A stretch of DNA of 14,924 nucleotides from Akkermansiaceae bacterium UBA5689 (GTDB lineage Bacteria; Verrucomicrobiota; Verrucomicrobiia; Verrucomicrobiales; Akkermansiaceae). The stretch lies in NCBI GenBank assembly GCA_002420305.1, contig DIHT01000131.1:1-14924 (forward strand), given 5' to 3'. Made by a program: the position numbers and the translations under genes. Below the pieces are notes generated by a model that was not told the DNA's origin, made no database searches, and saw only the letters and a list, made by a program, of their open reading frames with translations. Below are positions 8,624 to 14,924 of the stretch, in pieces. How positions within the stretch are numbered: position 1 is the stretch's first letter; each line of letters starts with the position of its first letter.

Positions 8624-9453
8624 TGGAATCCTCGCCACAAAATAGCCCTGGTTCTCCGGGATCTCCTCGACAGAAGGATGTGAACAACACCCTCAAGCGG
8701 TTCTCGACTTTTTGGATCGGATGTATTCTCTTCGTGGCCTTCGGATTAGCCAGTCTTGTATTGGGAATTGGATTCAACAAGCCAGTCGTCAACAACATCG
8801 ATAAGGTGAATGCGAAACGGAGAGCAATGATCAAGAGGGGAGTCGACAAGTCCCATGCGGGAGCGCGCGAAAAAGCCCTTCTGAGCTTCGAGCGAGTCGG
8901 TTCCCACTTTCTCAACACTGCGCCGGCACCGGACGAGAAACCGGAATTTGTTCTTCCCGGATCGGCAACCCAGAAGAGGAAAGCTTCGGGCGGTTCTGGA
9001 ATTGTGGTTCCTGCTGGCTTTCCGACGGTTGATCCGGATGCTCCAGTAGATGTAGCAGTGATGGAACAGGGAAAGGCGATGTTTGCGATATGTTCCGCCT
9101 GCCACGGGCCCGAGGGAAAGGGGATGTATCACATCAACAAGACAGGTCCCCCCTTGGCCAACTCGGAGTGGGTCACCGGCCCGGTTGCTAATTTGATCGC
9201 AATACAATTCCGTGGGCTGAGTGGTCCAATCGAGGTCAATGGCGAAAAATATACTCCTGTGGCACCAATGGCAGCTTTGCCCTTGGACAATAATTCTATC
9301 GCCGCGGTTCTGACCTACATCAGGAATAGTTTTGGTAATAAGGCATCCCCGGTCACTCCGGAGCAGGTAGAAGCCATGAGAGGGGAGCTCGGCAAGCCGA
9401 TGTTGAGTCCCGCAGATCTCATTCCTCCAACCGCGGCGACCGGTTCAAATTAA
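8623..9453 (+). CDS. Membrane-anchored monoheme cytochrome c
   Basis: The 276-residue protein has a Ser/Pro/Gly-rich cytoplasmic N terminus, one membrane helix at about 28-51, a charged linker of about 100 residues, then a class I cytochrome domain: CSACH at 157-161 and M216 (APMAAL) as the probable axial ligand, closed by the helix AAVLTYIRNSF. It most likely carries electrons from ActE/ActA onward toward the oxidase, functioning as a tethered cytochrome c. The heme domain is clearly related to the protein at 11720-12487, sharing SEWVTG, GLSGPI, TYIRN and similar blocks in the same order. It is coupled to actF by a 1-nt overlap. The anchoring role is inferred; the cytochrome assignment is secure. 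Confidence 0.88.
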   Translation: MESSPQNSPGSPGSPRQKDVNNTLKRFSTFWIGCILFVAFGLASLVLGIGFNKPVVNNIDKVNAKRRAMIKRGVDKSHAGAREKALLSFERVGSHFLNTAPAPDEKPEFVLPGSATQKRKASGGSGIVVPAGFPTVDPDAPVDVAVMEQGKAMFAICSACHGPEGKGMYHINKTGPPLANSEWVTGPVANLIAIQFRGLSGPIEVNGEKYTPVAPMAALPLDNNSIAAVLTYIRNSFGNKASPVTPEQVEAMRGELGKPMLSPADLIPPTAATGSN

Positions 9454-9467
9454 GAGTAGGATTTTCC

Positions 9468-10964
9468 ATGACCTCCGAGAGCAGCACCGGGACGCCAGAT
9501 CAGGATGATCTGAAGCTACGGGCGAGTATCGACCGCTCCCTCCGCCACCCCGTGATGTTCTTTTTTGCGAGTGGTGCGGCTTGGCTGGCTGTTGCAATCA
9601 TTCTTGGCTTTATTGCTTCCTACAAGGTTCACGACTCTGACTTTCTCTCTGGAATCGAGTTTTTGAACTACGGAAGGACGTATCCCGCGCATATCAATCT
9701 TCTGTTTTACGGATGGGGTTGTCAGGCTGCCTTCGGGCTGATCGTATGGCTTCTAGCGAGGCTGTCCCGGAGCGAGTGCCGATCCACTGGGATTATTCTT
9801 ACCGCCGGACATCTCTGGAATTTTGGTGTTATGGCCGGGACGCTGTGTATTCTAGCAGGGCGTGGTTCGGGAAAGCCCCTCATGGAGTTTCCGCCTGCAA
9901 TCTGGCCATTTCTCCTGTTGGCCTATGTCTTCATCACAGTGTGGTCCTTCATTCAGGTCCGTTGTAGCTACGGCGGTAAAACCTATGTGGGCCAGTGGTA
10001 TCTCCTTGCAGCGGTGTTCTGGTTCCCGTGGGTGTATCTCACTGGGCACCTGTTTGTATTTGTTTTTAATGGGCATCCCGTCATGGCTGCAGGGGTCAAT
10101 GCTTGGTACAAATATGCGCTCATTCTTCTCTTTTTTACGCCGGTTGCGCTTGGGACAGCCTACTATCTTGTGCCTAAAATCACGGGACGTCCTATTTACA
10201 GTTACTCCCTCGCACTCTATGGGTTCTGGGCCCTTGCGGTGATTGGTCCGTGGGCGGGAATGCAGAAACTTGCCGGGGCGCCGCTTCCACAGTTCATGCC
10301 CTACATCGGAGCGACTGCTACCAGCCTTATCCTCATTCCCGGAATCGCGGTCGGAGTCAACCTCCTCATGACACTTCGTGGGCACCAGGCACACATTGTG
10401 GCCAGTCCTTCCTTGCGTTTCACCATTGCAGGGATCGTAGGATTCCTCCTTCTGGGATTCACAGGGATGGCCCTCAACACTCCAGCCACTCTAAAGATGA
10501 CCCAGTTTGCCCTGACCGGTTACGGATTTGAGGTCCTTGCGGTCTGTGGGTTTTTCAGTATGTGCGCCTTTGGGGGCATGTATTTCATTGTGCCGCGGAT
10601 TACCCGACGGGAATGGCTTTCCCGCCGCTTTATCGGATGGCACTTTTGGTTAACGACTTATGGAATCCTGACTGTAGTGGTTTGCTCGATCATGGGTGGA
10701 CTGTTCCAAGGGGCTGCGCAGGAAGCATACGGGAGCTCGTGGAGTGATGCCGCGTCCCGGAGTTACGCCTACAACGTGGGAACTACCGTGGCCTGGGGCT
10801 TCATCGCGCTGGGAAGCTTTTTCTTCATGGTTCATCTTCTTCTGATGTGGGCTCGCCTTGGAAAACGGAGCCAGCACCCAACTCTTTTGGATGGAGGCCA
10901 TCATGAAGAGTCTCCCCATGGCCCCGACCATGAGGTAGAGGAACTCCAACCTGCAGAAGCCTGA
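9468..10964 (+). CDS. CcoN-like (cbb3 oxidase subunit I family) protein lacking the active-site ligands
   Basis: The 498-residue protein has about 12 membrane helices. Homology to cbb3-type subunit I shows in YGRTYPAHINLLFYGWG (68-84), YVGQWY, YYLVPKITGRPIYSY (232-246), GFWALA, GVNLLMTL and MYFIVPR. H75, one low-spin heme b ligand, is kept. The CuB histidine of WYGHN reads WYKYA (213-217); the GPHH pair reads GPWA (260-263); and GHVH, holding the heme b3 ligand and the second low-spin ligand, reads GYGF (351-354). It therefore cannot bind CuB or high-spin heme in the usual way and should not reduce O2 or NO. The C-terminal tail is His/Glu/Asp-rich (H470, H478, H479, H484, H488). An AGTAGGA-like sequence precedes the ATG at 9468. 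The family is sure; the function is unknown to me. Confidence 0.88.
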   Translation: MTSESSTGTPDQDDLKLRASIDRSLRHPVMFFFASGAAWLAVAIILGFIASYKVHDSDFLSGIEFLNYGRTYPAHINLLFYGWGCQAAFGLIVWLLARLSRSECRSTGIILTAGHLWNFGVMAGTLCILAGRGSGKPLMEFPPAIWPFLLLAYVFITVWSFIQVRCSYGGKTYVGQWYLLAAVFWFPWVYLTGHLFVFVFNGHPVMAAGVNAWYKYALILLFFTPVALGTAYYLVPKITGRPIYSYSLALYGFWALAVIGPWAGMQKLAGAPLPQFMPYIGATATSLILIPGIAVGVNLLMTLRGHQAHIVASPSLRFTIAGIVGFLLLGFTGMALNTPATLKMTQFALTGYGFEVLAVCGFFSMCAFGGMYFIVPRITRREWLSRRFIGWHFWLTTYGILTVVVCSIMGGLFQGAAQEAYGSSWSDAASRSYAYNVGTTVAWGFIALGSFFFMVHLLLMWARLGKRSQHPTLLDGGHHEESPHGPDHEVEELQPAEA

Positions 10965-10968
10965 ATCA

Positions 10969-11700
10969 ATGACCTTCAAATCCTTCATTGTAGCGTTGGG
11001 GTTGAGCTTCGGCATTCCCTGGCTTCTGATCATCCTCGTTCCATTTGGCAAAATGCGAAACTTGGATCCGGTCTATTTTGAGACAGAAAACGATGGGAAA
11101 GACGAGATTTACGTTCCTCGGCGCTCGGGGCTCATAACCACGGGTTCCTCAGTGTATGGCGCCAACGGTTGTTATATCTGTCACACCCAGCTTATCAGGG
11201 CTGGGTATGCGGGATCAGAGCTTGGTCGTGCGGATTGGGCTGGTTTTCAGATCAAGGATGAAAACGGAGTCAGTGTGAATACCGCCCGTGAAACCACTCC
11301 CTTCGACTACGTCGATGAGCCATTTGCCCATATTGGGCTCATGCGCATCGGGCCGGACCTCACCAATGTTGCCGGACGTATCGAGAAATATCTGGAGGAA
11401 CCACTGACCAAGGCCAAGTCCCCGGAGAGCTGGCTCTATCTACATCTCTTCAATTCTTCATTGAAGACAAAGACCCTGAACAACTCCTTTGCATGTCCGC
11501 CGCAGCCTCATTTTTTCAAGGAACAGCCGGTTCACGGGCAGGGAAGCCCTCATGCTGTTCCAAGCCTGAGCAAGGAGGGGAGAGAGGTTCTCCCGACTCC
11601 AAAAGCGAAGGCTCTCGTCAGTTATCTGTTATCTTTGAGAAAAGACGATGCGGTACCCTATTCCCTGAATTATAGTCGCGATAAGAAAAAGGCGGATTAA
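10969..11700 (+). CDS. CcoO-like membrane-anchored monoheme cytochrome c
   Basis: The 243-residue protein has one N-terminal membrane helix (about 4-26) and a heme site CYICH at 68-72 followed by TQLIR, matching the GCYNCHSQMIRP signature of CcoO, the monoheme subunit of cbb3 oxidase. The motif RIGPDLTNVAGR (126-137) is also typical. The methionine that normally ligates the heme from the far side (in an MPxY/F context) is absent: the last methionine is M124, and the equivalent stretch reads SFACPPQPHFF (173-183), where C176 or H181 might substitute. It lies 4 nt after the CcoN-like gene, its natural partner. No CcoP diheme subunit or CcoQ is present. It probably relays electrons within the accessory module. 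Confidence 0.85.
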   Translation: MTFKSFIVALGLSFGIPWLLIILVPFGKMRNLDPVYFETENDGKDEIYVPRRSGLITTGSSVYGANGCYICHTQLIRAGYAGSELGRADWAGFQIKDENGVSVNTARETTPFDYVDEPFAHIGLMRIGPDLTNVAGRIEKYLEEPLTKAKSPESWLYLHLFNSSLKTKTLNNSFACPPQPHFFKEQPVHGQGSPHAVPSLSKEGREVLPTPKAKALVSYLLSLRKDDAVPYSLNYSRDKKKAD

Positions 11701-11719
11701 TGACCGACCAGATGAGCTG

Positions 11720-12487
11720 ATGGCGAACTCGCAGCATACGAACAAGATCGATCGACCTGATCTCGAAGACTCGACCAACGTGGTGGAGAAACACGAGAAG
11801 TTGCTGGAAATCAGTGCCTCACAGGCCAGAGAAAACCAGATATCAGAGACCGGAATGGAGCCTGTCTCTCTCTGGGTCTTCCTCGCAAGCGCGATTGTTC
11901 TGCTAATCGGGGGCGGAGTTCTTGGGGCAGGCGGAAAACTCTTTAGCTACAATCCTCATCCAGAGGGCTACACGCGCCCAGATTTCGCCAGTGACGCCGA
12001 TACGGGGCCAACGATCGGCCCAATTGCGGAAGCCCTCGCAAAACGGGGAAAAAATATTTACGCCAAGTGCAGTGGTTGTCATGGGTCCACTGGAAGCGGG
12101 GATGGAAACCAGTATCCGCCCCTTGCAGGATCGGAGTGGGTGACTGGGAATACCGCGCGGCTCGCTCAGATTATCCTGAACGGTCTCAGTGGGCCCATCG
12201 ATGTTGCCGGCAAGACCTACAACGGGAACATGCCGGCGCAAGCTCCCCTCACAGCGGCGGAACTTGCAGCCGTCATGACCTACATCCGGAATGAATTCAA
12301 CGATGTGGGTGATGTGGTCAGCGTCGAGCAGGCGGCCGGCGCAATCAGGGTCTACGAGAGTCGACCCCAGGGTGCAATTACGGTGAAGGAACTGGATGCG
12401 GATCACGACCAAATGCTCGAAGGAGAAGTCGTGGATCCTTCTACGAGCGTGAACTTCGAGACGCTCCAACCCGCAGCGGCAGAATAA
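11720..12487 (+). CDS. Second membrane-anchored monoheme cytochrome c
   Basis: The 255-residue protein has a polar, charged N terminus of about 48 residues, one membrane helix at about 49-71, and a class I cytochrome domain with CSGCH at 117-121 and M171 (GNMPAQ) as the axial ligand, ending with the helix AAVMTYIRNEF and an acidic tail. It is a paralogue of the cytochrome at 8623-9453. It is in the position of CcoP but has one heme domain instead of two. Lying between the CcoN/CcoO-like pair and oxidase subunit I, it may be the immediate electron donor to the oxidase. The start at 11720 keeps a 19-nt gap; an ATG at 11700 opens only a six-codon frame that stops at this start. Confidence 0.87.
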   Translation: MANSQHTNKIDRPDLEDSTNVVEKHEKLLEISASQARENQISETGMEPVSLWVFLASAIVLLIGGGVLGAGGKLFSYNPHPEGYTRPDFASDADTGPTIGPIAEALAKRGKNIYAKCSGCHGSTGSGDGNQYPPLAGSEWVTGNTARLAQIILNGLSGPIDVAGKTYNGNMPAQAPLTAAELAAVMTYIRNEFNDVGDVVSVEQAAGAIRVYESRPQGAITVKELDADHDQMLEGEVVDPSTSVNFETLQPAAAE

Positions 12488-12509
12488 TATTACCCCCATA
12501 CTAAGGACG

Positions 12510-14396
12510 ATGAGTGCAGAAGCGGTAGCAACAGATCATGGGCACGATCATGATGATCATCATCACGATCTTCCCTTCTACAAAAAGTACATTTGGTCCA
12601 CAGACCACAAGGTGATCGGGATTCAGTATGCCATCACGGCATTGCTGTTTCTGGCCTTTGGTTTTTTCCTGATGATGGTCATGCGGTGGAGCATCGCATA
12701 CCCGGAGGAGCCACTTCCAGGATACCTCAGCTGGATCTTCAGTGACGAGTGGAAGGCTCGCTGGCTTCAGGATGGTCGAGTCACCGGCGAGACCTACAAC
12801 ATGTTTGGTGCCATGCATGGCACCATCATGGTCTTCCTTGGTATTGTCCCTCTTGGGTTTGCCGCGTTTGGAAACTACATTACCCCGTTGCAGATCGGGA
12901 CCATCGACATGGCGTTTCCGAAGCTCAACATGATGAGTTACTGGTTGTATCTTGTCGGAGGCCTCACCATGTGTGGAAGCTTCTTTATGGAGTCTGGGGC
13001 TGCCAAGTCGGGGTGGACCAACTACGCGCCACTCGCCAACTTTGCGGATGGGCAGATCGTGAATCAATTTCTTGCCGGCCAGACTCAATGGCTTCTGGGA
13101 ATGGTTTTCCTGATTACCTCTTCGCTCCTTGGCGCAGTGAATTTCCTCACTACTCTCATCAATCTCCGAGCAAAGGGGATGACTTGGATGCGAATGCCCT
13201 TCTTCTGCTGGGCGATGCTTGTTACCGGCTTCCTGCTCTTGCTGGCCTTCCCTCCTCTCGAGGTGGCCGCAATCATGCAGCTCATGGATAGGACCGTTGG
13301 TTCCAGCTTCTTTACTCCGAGTGGCCTCTACACATCTACTGCAGGGGTGATCGAGGTTTCTGGAGGTGGCAGTCCTCTTCTCTACCAGCACCTCTTCTGG
13401 TTCCTTGGGCATCCGGAGGTTTACGTCCTTCTGCTGCCCGCAATTGCCTGTGTCGCCGAAATCATACCGGTTAACACCCGGAAACCTCTCTGGGGTTACA
13501 AGCCCATGGTGTGGTCGGTCGTCATTCTGGGGTTCCTCAGCTTCATCGTCTGGGCCCACCATATGTATCTGACCGGTATGGGTCCGGTGATCTCGACATG
13601 GTTTCAGACCACGACGGTTCTGATTTCCGTGCCATCGGTGATCTTGCTGACTTCACTGATCGTCTCCCTGTGGGGTGGATCGATCCGGTTTAATCTTCCG
13701 ATGCTGTGGGCGGCCGCGTTCCTTCCGATGTTCGGGATTGGGGGACTGACGGGACTCCCCCTGGCCTTCAACCTGGTTGATCTGCATCTGCACGACACTT
13801 ATTATGTGATTGGGCACTTCCACTACGTGGTCGCACCAGGAATTCTCTTCGGGCTTTTTGCGGGTCTCTATCACTGGTTCCCAAAGGCCACTGGGAGGCA
13901 CATGAATTCCTTCCTCGGACACCTTCATTTCTGGCCCTCTCTGGTCTTTATGAATGTGCTCTTTTTCCCAATGCTCATCCAAGGGATGGCTGGATTTCAT
14001 CGGCGGTGGTATAATGGGGGGGATGCTTATCTTTCCAAGGCAGCTGACAGTGAGAATGTGTTCGGGAATACCGTGGCAGAATGGATTCATCTAAATCCCG
14101 TCATGAGTTTCGGGGCATTTATGTTGGCGATCGCCCAGATCCCCTTCGTTATCAATTTCTTCGTAAGCATGGTTGCGGGCAAAAAAATCAAAAACGACAA
14201 CCCATATGATGCAACAACCTTGGAGTGGGCTACGCCGACGCCTCCACCCCACGGAAACTTCACCTTTGACGTCGCAGCTTACCGGGGGCCTTACGAGTTC
14301 AGCCGTGACGATCATGAAGGCGACTTCTTCCCCCAATGGGAAGAGCCTAAGAGGGACAAGCCGGCCAAAGATCCCAAGCCCTCGCCTGTTTCCTGA
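12510..14396 (+). CDS. ctaD: Cytochrome c oxidase subunit I, A-type (aa3/caa3), with altered K-channel
   Basis: The 628-residue protein is the O2-reducing subunit, with 12 or more helices. The metal ligands are intact: H103 and H438 (low-spin heme a), H436 (heme a3), H301, H350 and H351 (CuB), and the cross-linked Y305. From H301 to H438 the spacing equals Paracoccus subunit I with a constant offset of 25. The D-channel is present: D133, N140 and E303 (GHPEVY, the A1 form). The K-channel is not: the lysine position is L379 (VPSVIL instead of VPTGIK), the serine position is A316, and the threonine is S376. E317 replaces the histidine after that serine. A His/Asp-rich N terminus (TDHGHDHDDHHHD) and a Pro/Lys-rich C-terminal tail are extra. 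AAGGA lies close before the ATG. No subunit II gene precedes it. Confidence 0.95.
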   Translation: MSAEAVATDHGHDHDDHHHDLPFYKKYIWSTDHKVIGIQYAITALLFLAFGFFLMMVMRWSIAYPEEPLPGYLSWIFSDEWKARWLQDGRVTGETYNMFGAMHGTIMVFLGIVPLGFAAFGNYITPLQIGTIDMAFPKLNMMSYWLYLVGGLTMCGSFFMESGAAKSGWTNYAPLANFADGQIVNQFLAGQTQWLLGMVFLITSSLLGAVNFLTTLINLRAKGMTWMRMPFFCWAMLVTGFLLLLAFPPLEVAAIMQLMDRTVGSSFFTPSGLYTSTAGVIEVSGGGSPLLYQHLFWFLGHPEVYVLLLPAIACVAEIIPVNTRKPLWGYKPMVWSVVILGFLSFIVWAHHMYLTGMGPVISTWFQTTTVLISVPSVILLTSLIVSLWGGSIRFNLPMLWAAAFLPMFGIGGLTGLPLAFNLVDLHLHDTYYVIGHFHYVVAPGILFGLFAGLYHWFPKATGRHMNSFLGHLHFWPSLVFMNVLFFPMLIQGMAGFHRRWYNGGDAYLSKAADSENVFGNTVAEWIHLNPVMSFGAFMLAIAQIPFVINFFVSMVAGKKIKNDNPYDATTLEWATPTPPPHGNFTFDVAAYRGPYEFSRDDHEGDFFPQWEEPKRDKPAKDPKPSPVS

Positions 14397-14417
14397 AGAG
14401 TTTTACTCTGCTCGACC

Positions 14418-14924
14418 ATGGATATCCCTTACACAGTCACCGCCCGTAAAGACACAGGTCTTTACAACTCCAAGGTCGGGATCTGGCTCTTTCTGGCCTC
14501 TGAGGTGATGTTGTTTGGTGGGCTCTTCTCAGGGTATGTCTTTCTGAGGATTTATGCGGACTATCCTTGGCCGGAGCGGGCGCTGCCGATCGTGCCCGGA
14601 CTCATCAATACGTTTATATTGATCGGGTCTTCCGTGACCGTGGTCTTTGCGTGGGCAGCCCTCAAGATGAGGGAATGGCGGAAATTCCAGATCTACATGG
14701 GAATTACGATCGCTTGTGCGGGGATGTTCATGGTTCTCAAGGGCATTGAGTATAAGGCGAAGCTTGAGCACCAAGCGGTCCGGATGGATGACTTTGCAAT
14801 CATTGAGGGCCATGCCCACTACGCCGTGGTTGGCGACGACGGCAAGATCTCTCATGCGGATACCAAAACTAAGGCCAAGAAACTGAGCGATTCGGGTGCA
14901 AAGCCCTTCAAGGCCAATGCCATT
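14418..14924 (+). CDS. ctaE: Cytochrome c oxidase subunit III, partial (runs off the right edge)
   Basis: An open frame of 169 codons starts at ATG 14418, 21 nt after subunit I, and has no stop before the window ends. The start MDIPYTVTARKDTG leads into WLFLASEVMLFGGLFSGY (about 23-40), the helix signature of oxidase subunit III including the conserved membrane glutamate E29. Two further helices lie at about 59-82 and 91-109. A long polar loop rich in Lys/Asp/His (about 110-169) follows and is still open, so the loop between the third and fourth helices is longer than in mitochondrial-type proteins. Subunit III carries no redox centre; it stabilises subunit I and supports proton uptake into the D-channel. 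Confidence 0.9.
   Translation, partial: MDIPYTVTARKDTGLYNSKVGIWLFLASEVMLFGGLFSGYVFLRIYADYPWPERALPIVPGLINTFILIGSSVTVVFAWAALKMREWRKFQIYMGITIACAGMFMVLKGIEYKAKLEHQAVRMDDFAIIEGHAHYAVVGDDGKISHADTKTKAKKLSDSGAKPFKANAI

Noticed and set aside
9468..11700. A functional cbb3-type cytochrome oxidase (CcoNO)
   Set aside because: The CuB and high-spin heme ligands are absent in subunit I, and there is no CcoP or CcoQ.
12501..13562. Long reverse-strand open frame inside ctaD (353 codons)
   Set aside because: It is antisense to a strongly conserved gene, its product is low-complexity His/Arg/Glu-rich with no recognisable domain, and it reflects codon usage of the true frame.

Overview
The window is the 5' part of one long aerobic respiratory operon, with every gene on the + strand. 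It encodes a complete alternative complex III (ACIII, ActABCDEF: a quinol:cytochrome c oxidoreductase unrelated to the bc1 complex). An accessory block follows, and then an A-type heme-copper oxidase (subunit I, and a subunit III that runs off the right edge). ACIII next to an aa3/caa3-type oxidase, weak Shine-Dalgarno signals and a TAT-exported ActB fit a Gram-negative bacterium. My best guess is the Verrucomicrobiota/Planctomycetota neighbourhood, but no phylogenetic marker is present, so this is low confidence.

Layout. 1-224 is a regulatory region: a short tandem repeat and imperfect hairpin at the left edge, then two identical 18-bp inverted repeats (158-175, 181-198) matching the Rex redox-repressor operator just before the first gene. 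225-8623 holds actA (pentaheme cytochrome), actB (TAT-exported iron-sulfur protein), actC (NrfD-like), actD, actE (monoheme cytochrome) and actF (NrfD-like). 8623-12487 is the accessory block: a membrane-anchored monoheme cytochrome c, a CcoN-like protein, a CcoO-like monoheme cytochrome, and a second monoheme cytochrome c clearly related to the first. 12510-14396 is oxidase subunit I, and 14418 onward is a partial subunit III. Gaps run from 1-nt overlaps to 22 nt, so there is no room for internal promoters of ordinary size.

How it should work. ActC and ActF are embedded in the membrane; by family knowledge quinol is oxidised at ActC, electrons pass through the ActB clusters to the ActA and ActE hemes, and then by cytochrome c domains to the terminal oxidase. 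The window encodes nine c-type heme sites (five in ActA, one each in four other proteins).

The most unusual points are these. (1) The CcoN-like protein has lost every CuB ligand, the high-spin heme ligand and one low-spin heme ligand, so it cannot be an O2 or NO reductase. (2) Its CcoO-like partner has no methionine after the heme motif that could be the usual axial ligand. (3) These two genes sit between a pair of related cytochromes, exactly between ACIII and the oxidase, which suggests a repurposed electron-transfer or assembly module. (4) Oxidase subunit I aligns without gaps to the canonical A-type frame and keeps all metal ligands and the D-channel residues, but has leucine and alanine at the K-channel lysine and serine positions. 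(5) No CuA-bearing subunit II precedes subunit I; it may lie downstream, outside the window.
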